Shown: piece after piece, positions 56,377-63,255 of the stretch
How the letters are laid out: the number at the start of each line of letters is the position of its first letter
Position numbering within the stretch: position 1 is the stretch's first letter
Assembly: GCA_009693045.1 (NCBI GenBank)
Contig: SHXZ01000013.1
Location: 1-63,255, forward strand
DNA: 63,255 bases
Reading direction: 5' to 3'
From: Dehalococcoidia bacterium
Lineage (GTDB): Bacteria > Chloroflexota > Dehalococcoidia > Lucifugimonadales > SHYT01
Program-made: the position numbers and the translations under genes
Notes under the pieces: model-generated
Databases searched by the model: none
What the model was told of the DNA's origin: nothing
Seen by the model: the letters and a program-made list of their open reading frames with translations, nothing else

Positions 56377-57129
56377 CTATGTCCAGCTAAGGATCGGGAC
56401 GACATCCAAACGGCTTCTCCCTCGCACCATGCTGGCGGCCACGCGCCTCTCCATTTCCGCGTAGCAGTCATTCACCTTCTGCGCCTCGGTGAGGTGGCCT
56501 TTCTCGGTGAGGATCGCCGACAGGGCATCGTCGTACCCTATGCTCTGATCAGCGTACTCAACACGGTGCTCCAGCGGAGTTTCTAACGCATAAGCCTTCG
56601 GTGCACGGAACCATTCAGGTCCTCGCCACAGCTTGCCCGCCGCAATCAGACCAGGACGAGGCGGAGTCGCACCAGGAGCCACCAATGAACTGGCAGGGAG
56701 CCTGTCCAGGGTCTCCTTGAGTTCGGCTAAAGCTGGCACAAGAGAACTCATGCTACCAATCCAAGCCCCCAGGTCGCGTTGGAAATTGTTCAGAATCGTG
56801 ACGATCTCCGCTGAGTCCGAGAATTTCGTCGGATCTGTTCCGATGAATGCCGGCAACGAAGACGCGAGCAATGCCGAGGCGTCGGCGAGCTTCAGGCCGT
56901 TCTTGACTGTCTCTCGCATATGGGCTTCAAATTTCTCGGGGGTTATGGGTGCAACTAAGGGTCTAGGTGGGGTGCCTGATGCCGCGGCGCCTGGCGACGG
57001 CGTCGGCGACTGAGTGGACGGTGGAGCGCCGCCGAGCTTGTCGGAGGCAGAGAAGGCCAGCATCATCAGAGTGATGAAAGTAACGAATAAAAAACGGCTC
57101 ACACAGCACCCAGGACCAATTGGCGACAT
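56377..57129 (-). CDS. Exported protein of unknown function
   Basis: 250 residues. A hydrophobic N-terminal segment ([16 protein letters not shown]) acts as signal or anchor. A Pro/Ser/Thr-rich linker and a helical domain ([32 protein letters not shown]) follow, and near the end [18 protein letters not shown]. It shares the minus strand with the following broken membrane-protein gene, suggesting a two-gene envelope unit. No family is recognised. Confidence 0.6.
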   Translation of the reverse strand: MSPIGPGCCVSRFLFVTFITLMMLAFSASDKLGGAPPSTQSPTPSPGAAASGTPPRPLVAPITPEKFEAHMRETVKNGLKLADASALLASSLPAFIGTDPTKFSDSAEIVTILNNFQRDLGAWIGSMSSLVPALAELKETLDRLPASSLVAPGATPPRPGLIAAGKLWRGPEWFRAPKAYALETPLEHRVEYADQSIGYDDALSAILTEKGHLTEAQKVNDCYAEMERRVAASMVRGRSRLDVVPILSWT

Positions 57130-57182
57130 AGTACCACACCCTCACACGCCCAACTTGCATTGCTGAATCAGTCGCGCGTGCC

Positions 57183-57188
57183 TATAAT
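57183..57188 (+). promoter_or_regulatory. -10 element of pheS promoter
   Basis: A perfect TATAAT 29 nt before ATG 57217. No convincing -35 at the standard spacing. It makes upstream start codons (57160, 57187) unlikely. Confidence 0.5.
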
Positions 57189-57216
57189 GCGGGCACACCG
57201 GCTTCGGGACGGACGC

Positions 57217-58311
57217 ATGACCACCAACGCTAGCGACTTAACTCGCACGCTTGAAGCCCTCCGGGAAGAGGCCCTCAGGGCGCTGGACGCCGCCGAATCC
57301 GAGGAGCGGCTAGAGGCGTGGCGCGTCGCGTACCTGGGCCGCCGCGAAGGGAAGCTCACCCTCGCCATGCGCCAGCTCGGCGCGCTCTCGCCGGAGGCGC
57401 GGCCCGCGGCGGGCGCGGCAGCCAACCAGGTGAAGCTCGCCCTGGACGAAGGTCTCGCGCGTCGCCAGGAAGCGCTCAAAGAGCGAGCGCTTGAACGGAT
57501 GGCGCAAGCGCAGCGGCTGGATGTGACGATGCCAGGCCGCCCCGTCCCCCTGGGCCGCCTCCACCCCACGACGCAGATGCTCCGCGAGGTCCTGGACGCC
57601 TTCACGTCCATGGGCTTCCAGGTGGCGGAGGGGCCGGAGGTGGAGCTTGACCGGTACAACTTTGAGCTGCTGAACATCCCCAAGGGCCACCCGGCGCGCG
57701 ACATGTGGGACACGCTGTGGATTGACCACACGGACGCGAATGGCGAGCGGCCCATGCTGCTGCGCACCCACACCTCGCCGATGCAGGCGCGGGTCATGGA
57801 AAAGACCGAGCCGCCAGTGCGCGTGGTGGTGCCAGGAAAAGTCTATCGCTACGAGAACACCGACGCAACGCACGAGTGGCACTTCCACCAGGTGGAGGGC
57901 CTGGCCGTGGACGAGGGGATCACGTTCGCCAACCTGAAGGGGACGCTGTACGAGTTCGCGCGGCGCATCTTCGGGCCGGAGCGGCGCGTGCGGTTCCGCT
58001 GCGACTACTTCCCCTTCGTGGAGCCCGGCGTAGACATGGCGATGGACTGCTTTATGTGTAAAGGGGAAGGGCATCTCAGGTCAGGTGGGCGCAGTCAGCC
58101 ATGCCGCGTGTGCAAGGAGACGGGCTGGATTGAGATCATGGGCGCGGGGATGGTCCACCCTCGGGTGCTGGAGATGGTGGGCTACGACCCGCAGAAGTAC
58201 ACTGGCTTCGCCTTCGGCCTGGGCGTAGAGCGCATTGCCATGCTCAAGCACGGCATAGACGACATCCGGCTGTTCTACGCTAACGACGTGCGGTTCCTGA
58301 GGCAGTTTTGA
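57217..58311 (+). CDS. pheS: Phenylalanyl-tRNA synthetase alpha subunit
   Basis: 364 residues from ATG 57217. An N-terminal coiled coil ([20 protein letters not shown]) is followed by the class II catalytic core: [34 protein letters not shown], a CxxC/CxxC insert ([17 protein letters not shown]) before [11 protein letters not shown], and the terminal [20 protein letters not shown]. It pairs with PheT to charge tRNA-Phe. Unusually, pheT lies 1.7 kb downstream behind inserted genes. Confidence 0.96.
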   Translation: MTTNASDLTRTLEALREEALRALDAAESEERLEAWRVAYLGRREGKLTLAMRQLGALSPEARPAAGAAANQVKLALDEGLARRQEALKERALERMAQAQRLDVTMPGRPVPLGRLHPTTQMLREVLDAFTSMGFQVAEGPEVELDRYNFELLNIPKGHPARDMWDTLWIDHTDANGERPMLLRTHTSPMQARVMEKTEPPVRVVVPGKVYRYENTDATHEWHFHQVEGLAVDEGITFANLKGTLYEFARRIFGPERRVRFRCDYFPFVEPGVDMAMDCFMCKGEGHLRSGGRSQPCRVCKETGWIEIMGAGMVHPRVLEMVGYDPQKYTGFAFGLGVERIAMLKHGIDDIRLFYANDVRFLRQF

Positions 58312-58312
58312 G

Positions 58313-59427
58313 ATGACTCAGCAGAAGATCCCCCGAATATCTTATGAGCTCTTCGATGAAGAACGACGCTTTGCTGAGCTACCAAAACAAGATGAGCGCA
58401 GCTCATTTGAACGAGACAGAAATCGTATTCTGCATAGCTTCGCGTTTCGGCGCTTGGCTGGCAAGACCCAAGTCTTGAACCATGAGCTTGGTGATTTCCA
58501 TCGAACACGCCTGACACATTCTCTTGAAGTAGCCCAAATAGACAAGGGTCTGGCGATAAGATGTGGTGCGGACTCGGACCTCATCGAAGCAATTTGCCTA
58601 GCTCACGACCTGGGACATCCGCCGTTTTGGCATGCTGGGGAACAAGTGTTACAAGATATGATGAAAGAGTCCGGAGGGTTTGAGCAAAATGCACAAAGCC
58701 TTCGTGTAGTTACCAACTTGGAGTGGGAGGTTGTCGACGGAGATGACAACCGAGGACTCAACCTTACTAGGGCAACCTTGGACGGGATCTTGAAGACCTT
58801 ATCCACTTTCGATTGATCACTGGACAGCGTCCTAATGAAGACGATTTCCTTAAGCGTGCTCATCACGGAGCTTCTACAAAACTCAAGGAAGACTACGACA
58901 TCGACGATGAAAATCAAATCAACGAAGAATTTTGCAAGACACTTGGCCGGGTAAAAGATGGTCTGGGAACACAAGGCGCCCTGCGGCAACGCATCGCAAG
59001 CAGGAAACAGCTCACTTCCTCTCTCATTAATGAGTTCATTCAAGATGCTGAAGGAATTTTTGGGCGCCAGCCATCGTCACCGTCGTCTGATAGATATTCG
59101 TACAAGTTGAAGGTGAGCGATACTATTAGAATTCGGCAACAAGTCTTGTATGCTTTTACCTGGGAAGCAGCGATCGCAGGCCGTCCTGGTATTATACTCA
59201 AGCATAAAGTGCAGCAAATCTTGAAGTCTATCTGGGACGCTGTTCTTATTAACCCTCATCTGCTACCAGAGAACTGGTGGGTATTGATCGACCAGGCGTC
59301 AGACCCACAAGAGAAGGCTCGTATTGTGTGCGATTATGTTGCCGGTATGACAGACGATTTCGCTTTGCAATTCTATGAGCACTTATTTCACGCTAAAGCA
59401 GGGTGGGATCCTAGAGAACTTCGATGA
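58313..59427 (+). pseudogene. dNTP triphosphohydrolase (dGTPase-like), frameshifted with internal loss
   Basis: The first frame (58313-58816) has [29 protein letters not shown] and the HD motif [14 protein letters not shown], then ends at LSTFD. The second frame (58813-59427) gives the C-terminal half (GALRQRIASRKQLTSSLINE, DYVAGMTDDFALQFYEHLF). The usual linking segment with EAQIMDWADDIAYS-type metal ligands is missing at the junction. GC is clearly lower than in the neighbouring pheS and pheT, so this is probably a foreign, decaying gene. Confidence 0.8.
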
Positions 59428-59511
59428 GAGTGCTGGATAGCGGACCATCACGCAGTTCCAATTCCCTCGCTGAATTTCTGGCAGAATACATGGTTACACA
59501 AGGTGAGAGTC

Positions 59512-59598
59512 ATGCGTATCCCCCTCTCCCGGCTCCCGTGACTACGTAGACGTGGCGCTGCCCGCCAAAGACCTGGCGCACCGGCCGACCATCTTAGG
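59512..59598 (+). pseudogene. Duplicated 5' fragment of pheT
   Basis: About 85 bp nearly identical to the first 83 bp of pheT at 60051 (ATGCGTATCCCCCT, then CGTGGACGTGGCG-type sequence), with small indels and an early stop. It lies immediately before hicAB. Confidence 0.85.
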
Positions 59599-59630
59599 AA
59601 ACTGAGTTGCGAGTTTGAGCACAACTTGAT

Positions 59631-59822
59631 ATGAAGGTGCGCGAGGTCATACAGATGTCGGAGGATGATGGCTGGTACCTGGTCACAACAAAAGGGAGTC
59701 ATCGCCAGTACAAACACCCAACGAAGCTTGGAAGAGTAACGGTAGCGGGCCAGCCGAGTCACGACTTAGCGCCTGGAACATTGAACAGTATTTTCAAGCA
59801 AGCTCAAATCAGGAGGGCCTAA
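59631..59822 (+). CDS. hicA: HicA-type mRNA interferase toxin
   Basis: 63 residues. KVREVIQMSEDDGWYLVTTK, then GSHRQYKHPTK, carries the catalytic His of the dsRBD-like HicA fold. The end is HDLAPGTLNSIFKQAQI. It cleaves mRNA when free of HicB. The antitoxin starts 4 nt downstream. The gene lies between the two copies of the pheT start. Confidence 0.9.
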   Translation: MKVREVIQMSEDDGWYLVTTKGSHRQYKHPTKLGRVTVAGQPSHDLAPGTLNSIFKQAQIRRA

Positions 59823-59826
59823 CAGC

Positions 59827-60042
59827 ATGTATCGCTTCCTTGTTGTCCTAGAGAAGGCCAAGAGGAACTATTCCGCCTATTCGCCTGACCTCCCTGGTTG
59901 CGTCGCCACCGGTAAAACGCGCAAGGAGACTGAGCGTCACATGGCCGAAGCTATCAGCCTGCACGTCCAAGGCCTTCGTGAAGACGGGCTGGCAGTGCCT
60001 AAACCGCAGTCATCCGCCGAATACGTCACTATTGAAAGCTGA
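59827..60042 (+). CDS. hicB: HicB-type antitoxin
   Basis: 71 residues. YRFLVVLEKAKRNYSAYSPD, LPGCVATGKTRKE and EAISLHVQGLREDGLAVPKP are typical of the partially degraded RNase H fold. There is no extra DNA-binding domain, so autoregulation may need HicA. It ends 8 nt before pheT. Confidence 0.9.
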   Translation: MYRFLVVLEKAKRNYSAYSPDLPGCVATGKTRKETERHMAEAISLHVQGLREDGLAVPKPQSSAEYVTIES

Positions 60043-60050
60043 TGGCCTAA

Positions 60051-62516
60051 ATGCGTATCCCCCTTTCCTGGCTCCGTGAATACGTGGACGTGGCGTTGCC
60101 CGCCAAGGAGCTGGCGCACCGCCTGACCATGGCCGGCCTGGAGGTCGGCTCCGTGGAGCATGTCGGCGCCGCGGAAGGCGGGTGGGCCAACTGCTTCGTC
60201 GGGCACGTGGAGGCCGTTAGGCCACACCCCAACGCTGACCGGCTCAAACTCTGCACCGTGGCCCTCGGCGGCGGCCAGAAGCAGCAGGTGGTCTGCGGCG
60301 CACCGAACGTGGCTGAAGGGCAGAAGATCGCGTTCGCCAAAGTCGGCGCGCGGCTCATTGACGGCCACACCGGCAAGCCCTCCGTCCTCAAGCCTGCGCG
60401 CATCCGCGGCGTCACCTCCGAAGGCATGATCTGCTCCGAGAAGGAACTGGGCCTGGGCGAGAGCCACGACGGCATCCTCGTCCTGCCGGAGAACTCGCCC
60501 GTCGGCGTGCCCCTGGCTGAGGTGCTGGGTGACGTGGTGCTGGACGCGGAGCCGACGGCCAACCGGCCCGACTGGTTCTCCATTCTCGGCGTCGCGTACG
60601 AGGTCGCCGCCATCACCGGCGTCACCATGCGGAAACCGGACCTCGCGCACCCCGAAGGCGCCACGCCGGCCGAGTCGCTGGTGCGCATTGACATCGCCGC
60701 GCCGGACCTGTGCCCGCGGTACTGCGGCGCGGTCGTCACCGGCGTGAAGGTCAGCCCGTCGCCCGCGTGGATGCAGCAGCGACTCGCCCGGGCGGGCATG
60801 CGGCCCATCAACAACGTGGTGGACGTGACCAACTACGTCATGCTGGAGTACGGCCAGCCTCTGCACGCCTTTGACCTGGCGAAGCTAAAGGGGCGGCGCA
60901 TCGTCGTGCGGCGCGCGCAGCCCGGCGAGGTGATGCGAAGCCTGGACGGCGAGGAGCGGAAGCTGGACAGGGAGATGCTGGTCATCGCCGACGAGACCGA
61001 CGCGGTGGCGCTGGCGGGCGTCATCGGCGGCGCAAACAGCGAGGTGGACGGCGCCACCACCGAAGTGCTACTGGAGTCGGCGGCGTTCAACACCATCGCC
61101 ACGCGTCGCGCGGCGCAGGCCGTGAAGGCCCGCACGGAGGCGTCGCTACGGTTTGAGAAGGGGCTGCGTCCCGAGCTGCCGCCGCTGGCGCTCCACCGTG
61201 CCGTCCAGCTCATCCTCCAGACGGCTGGTGGTGAGGCCGCGCGCGGCTTCGCGGACGTGTATCCTGGCCGCAAAGAGCACGCTGCGATCACCCTCACGAC
61301 GCGCCGCATCCGCCAGGTGCTCGGGTCCGACGTCGCGCTGCCGGAGGCGGAGCGCGTGCTGTTCTCGCTGGGGTTCAGTGTGCAGCGTGTGCCGACTGGC
61401 TCCTCTCATCCCGTAACGAGCCCGCCGCGATCGGAGCCGGAGTTCGCGCTGCGCGTGGACGTGCCGCCGTGGCGGAGCGACGTGACGATTGAGGACGACC
61501 TGGTGGAAGAGGTCGTGCGCATCCGAGGGTACGACTCGGTGCCGCTCCAGCCGCTGTCAACGCCCGTTCCCGCGTGGCAGCCGCAGCCGTTGCGGGAGCT
61601 GCGGGAGCGCGTTCGTGACCTGCTGGCCCAATGCACACTGGAGGAGGTCGTGACCTACTCCGTCGTCAGCGAGGAGGCTCTCAGAAGGGCGCGCGTTGAT
61701 GCGGGACCCGGGCATGTCTCGCCCCTGCGGCTGGCTAACCCTTTGAGCCACGACCACGAGCTGCTTCGCACCAGCCTGCGGCCCGGCCTGCTCGCCGCTC
61801 TAGCAGCCAACCGCCGCCACGGAGATGGCCCGCTATGCCTCTTTGAGGTGGGAAGGGTGTATCTTCCGCGCGCCGGCGAGCTGCCGGACGAGCGCGAGGT
61901 GGCGGCGGCGGTGCTTCACGGCCCCCGGATCGCGCCCGGCTGGCGCCGCGACGAGGGCGTTGAGGACTTTTACGAGGCCAAAGGCGTGGCGGAAGCGGTG
62001 GCAAGCCGGTTGGGCCTGTCCCTCTCGGTGGCGCCGGTGGATGTCCCGTGGTGCACTCCCGGGCGCGGCGCGAGTCTCACGATGGGCGGCGTGGCGGTGG
62101 GCGTGGTGGGTGAGGTGCACCCCGGCGTGCGGGAGGCGTTTGACATAGACGGCGGTCCGGTCGCGTACCTGGAGCTTGACCTGGCGGCGCTTCTCATGGC
62201 GGTGGAGTCGGCAAGCAGGGTCTTCCGCCCGCTGCCGCGATTCCCCGGCGCGTGGCGCGACCTGGCGCTGGTGCTGGACCGGGATGTGAGCGCCACCCGA
62301 GTGGAGGCCGTGCTGCGGGGCCATCCGCTCGTTGCCGAAGCGACGCTCTTTGACGTGTACGAAGGCCAACAGCTCCCGGCGGACAAGCGCTCGCTGGCGT
62401 ACCGCGTGCTGCTCCAAGCGCCGCAGCGGACGCTGACAGGAGAAGAGGTGAACGAGGCAGTGGCTGAGCTGTGGCACGCCCTGCGGCGAGAGGCAAATGC
62501 GGAGGCGAGGGCCTAA
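60051..62516 (+). CDS. pheT: Phenylalanyl-tRNA synthetase beta subunit
   Basis: 821 residues, full length. MRIPLSWLREYVDVALPAKE, the tRNA-binding EMAP-like domain (GHVEAVRPHPNADRLKLCTV), B3/B4 editing domain (NNVVDVTNYVMLEYGQPLHA), B5 (RIRQVLGSDVALPEAERVL) and C-terminal ferredoxin-fold anticodon-binding domain (PRFPGAWRDLALVLDRDVSA). Editing removes mischarged Tyr. It is separated from pheS by a dGTPase remnant and hicAB. A copy of its 5' end lies at 59512-59598. Confidence 0.97.
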   Translation: MRIPLSWLREYVDVALPAKELAHRLTMAGLEVGSVEHVGAAEGGWANCFVGHVEAVRPHPNADRLKLCTVALGGGQKQQVVCGAPNVAEGQKIAFAKVGARLIDGHTGKPSVLKPARIRGVTSEGMICSEKELGLGESHDGILVLPENSPVGVPLAEVLGDVVLDAEPTANRPDWFSILGVAYEVAAITGVTMRKPDLAHPEGATPAESLVRIDIAAPDLCPRYCGAVVTGVKVSPSPAWMQQRLARAGMRPINNVVDVTNYVMLEYGQPLHAFDLAKLKGRRIVVRRAQPGEVMRSLDGEERKLDREMLVIADETDAVALAGVIGGANSEVDGATTEVLLESAAFNTIATRRAAQAVKARTEASLRFEKGLRPELPPLALHRAVQLILQTAGGEAARGFADVYPGRKEHAAITLTTRRIRQVLGSDVALPEAERVLFSLGFSVQRVPTGSSHPVTSPPRSEPEFALRVDVPPWRSDVTIEDDLVEEVVRIRGYDSVPLQPLSTPVPAWQPQPLRELRERVRDLLAQCTLEEVVTYSVVSEEALRRARVDAGPGHVSPLRLANPLSHDHELLRTSLRPGLLAALAANRRHGDGPLCLFEVGRVYLPRAGELPDEREVAAAVLHGPRIAPGWRRDEGVEDFYEAKGVAEAVASRLGLSLSVAPVDVPWCTPGRGASLTMGGVAVGVVGEVHPGVREAFDIDGGPVAYLELDLAALLMAVESASRVFRPLPRFPGAWRDLALVLDRDVSATRVEAVLRGHPLVAEATLFDVYEGQQLPADKRSLAYRVLLQAPQRTLTGEEVNEAVAELWHALRREANAEARA

Positions 62517-62730
62517 CTGAAGGGGTCAGAGTACGTTCTCATAGCTGAGATAGCCCAAAAGCCCGCGATTTTCCCGGACGAGAGCTAGCAAATCCCCCTT
62601 GGCAAATTCTCAGATTTGCCGCACACTAGACGGCTAGGATAGACCGCAGTCGCTTGCTGGTGAGGAGTGGTCGGTCTTTGACCCGCCGCTTCGCTGATCC
62701 AGGCACAGGAACACACAGGAGAGCGTGATC
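62517..62730. other. Intergenic leader of the last gene
   Basis: 214 bp with a small hairpin, GGCAAAT/ATTTGCC (about 62611-62628), possibly the pheT terminator. No gene is seen. Confidence 0.45.
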
Positions 62731-63255
62731 GTGAACAAGCTTCGGAACCTCGCTGCAGTCCTCATTCTGGTAGCCCTCGCCTTGACACCCGCGATAGCTT
62801 CGGCCCAGTTGCCTAGCGCCCACAGGATTTATGGGGCTGCGAAGATAGACGGCGCCGTGGTCGCTGTGGGGACCACGGTCGCTGCTTTTGTGGATGGGTA
62901 CCAGGTCGCATCTGGGACAACCTCCACTGACCTACAAGCCGGCGCTGGGTTCTATGTGCTTACCGTTCAGGAGCCTACGGTAAATGCTTATTTTGGCAAG
63001 AACATCACGTTTAAGGTAGCGGGTCAGACCGCGCCGCAAACGATGGCGTTCAAAGGGTTTGAAAGCTCCCCCGGTTTTGAGTTGAACGCCGAGTCAGCGT
63101 CGGCAGAAGCGGCGCGACTGGCCGCGGCCAAGGCTGCCGCCGACGCCAAGGCTGCCGCCGACGCCAAGGCTGCCGCCGACGCCAAGGCTGCCGCCGACGC
63201 CAAGGCTGCCGCCGACGCCAAGGCTGCCGCCGACGCCAAGGCTGCCGCCGACGCC
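62731..63255 (+). CDS. Secreted protein with KAAADA repeats, 3' end missing
   Basis: 175 codons are visible, from GTG 62731 (GGAG 9 nt upstream; GTG 62725 possible), running off the right edge. There is a signal peptide (VLILVALALTPAIASAQ), then a domain SAHRIYGAAKIDGAVVAVGT with AAFVDGYQVASGTTS. It is clearly homologous to the one after the signal peptide of the protein at 23352-24590. From about residue 120 the sequence becomes Ala-rich, then seven exact KAAADA hexapeptides. It is probably a surface protein with a helical stalk. Confidence 0.8.
   Translation, partial: MNKLRNLAAVLILVALALTPAIASAQLPSAHRIYGAAKIDGAVVAVGTTVAAFVDGYQVASGTTSTDLQAGAGFYVLTVQEPTVNAYFGKNITFKVAGQTAPQTMAFKGFESSPGFELNAESASAEAARLAAAKAAADAKAAADAKAAADAKAAADAKAAADAKAAADAKAAADA
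63130..63255. repeat. Seven perfect 18-bp coding repeats at window edge
   Basis: AAGGCTGCCGCCGACGCC is repeated exactly seven times to the last base, encoding (KAAADA)7. The perfection suggests recent expansion or an assembly limit. Confidence 0.95.

Noticed and set aside
63130-63255. CRISPR-like array
   Set aside because: The repeats are contiguous, without spacers, and in frame in a secreted protein. The same applies to 1-72.

Overview
This is a high-GC bacterial segment. Its best fit is Chloroflexota, possibly a Dehalococcoidia/SAR202-type lineage. That is inferred from gene content, not from a marker tree: an archaeal-type GlmU next to glmS and a YvcK/GlmR gene, long IPT/TIG-repeat surface proteins with strong AGGAGG sites, HrcA/CIRCE beside an HspR-type system, and many dispersed intergenic palindromes. 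Both window ends lie inside 18-bp coding tandem repeats, so the segment looks like a contig that stopped at repeats.

Layout. 1-0.7 kb: partial secreted protein. 1.4-5.4 kb: amino-sugar operon glmU-like/glmS/glmR. 5.5-6.0 kb: five tRNAs. 6.1-9.1 kb: a patchwork of a frameshifted SRPBCC gene, an ArsR remnant and a 5'-truncated cytochrome oxidase subunit I with two small oxidase subunits. 9.4-13.6 kb: CvpA-like protein, HNH nuclease, tRNA-Pro, HpcH/HpaI aldolase and hydroxyisobutyrate-type dehydrogenase. 14.8-16.9 kb: groES-groEL behind a consensus promoter and a CIRCE operator. 17.2-23.0 kb (minus strand): decayed DNA with a second partial prmA, then rnd, prmA, dnaJ, grpE and hrcA. 23.4-27.5 kb: two large secreted/surface proteins. 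28.2-36.7 kb: hydrolase, alaS, a broken toxin-antitoxin pair, threonine aldolase, MFS exporter and radC. 36.8-42.1 kb (minus): tRNA-Thr, tRNA-Tyr, tRNA-Thr, tuf, rpmG, secE, nusG, rplK, rplA, rplJ and rplL, with an L10 leader RNA. 42.2-49.1 kb: redox and stress genes. 49.3-54 kb: clpB/clpC, hspR, a second dnaJ and a divergent broken hsp20. 54.3-62.5 kb: MBL hydrolase, two exported proteins, and pheS and pheT separated by a decayed dGTPase and hicAB. The window ends in a partial secreted protein.

The main discovery is in 42.2-47.1 kb. Three thiol-redox genes (ArsC/Spx-like, DsbA/FrnE-like, peroxiredoxin-like) each carry an in-frame UGA exactly where the family has the first cysteine of its CxxC active site. 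Each UGA is followed at 12-18 nt by a stem-loop resembling a bacterial SECIS element. They are read here as three selenoproteins (U-x-x-C), which ordinary gene calling truncates or splits. UGA is a normal stop elsewhere in the window (hrcA, pheS, glmR), so genome-wide reassignment is unlikely.

A second theme is repeat invasion. Palindromic intergenic repeats occur throughout, and at least three copies lie in frame inside alaS, giving an oversized enzyme, reminiscent of Rickettsia palindromic elements. A third theme is gene decay: duplicated gene ends (prmA, pheT), a toxin with a nonsense codon, and frameshifts at homopolymers (SRPBCC, hpf, a membrane protein), some of which may be sequencing errors.
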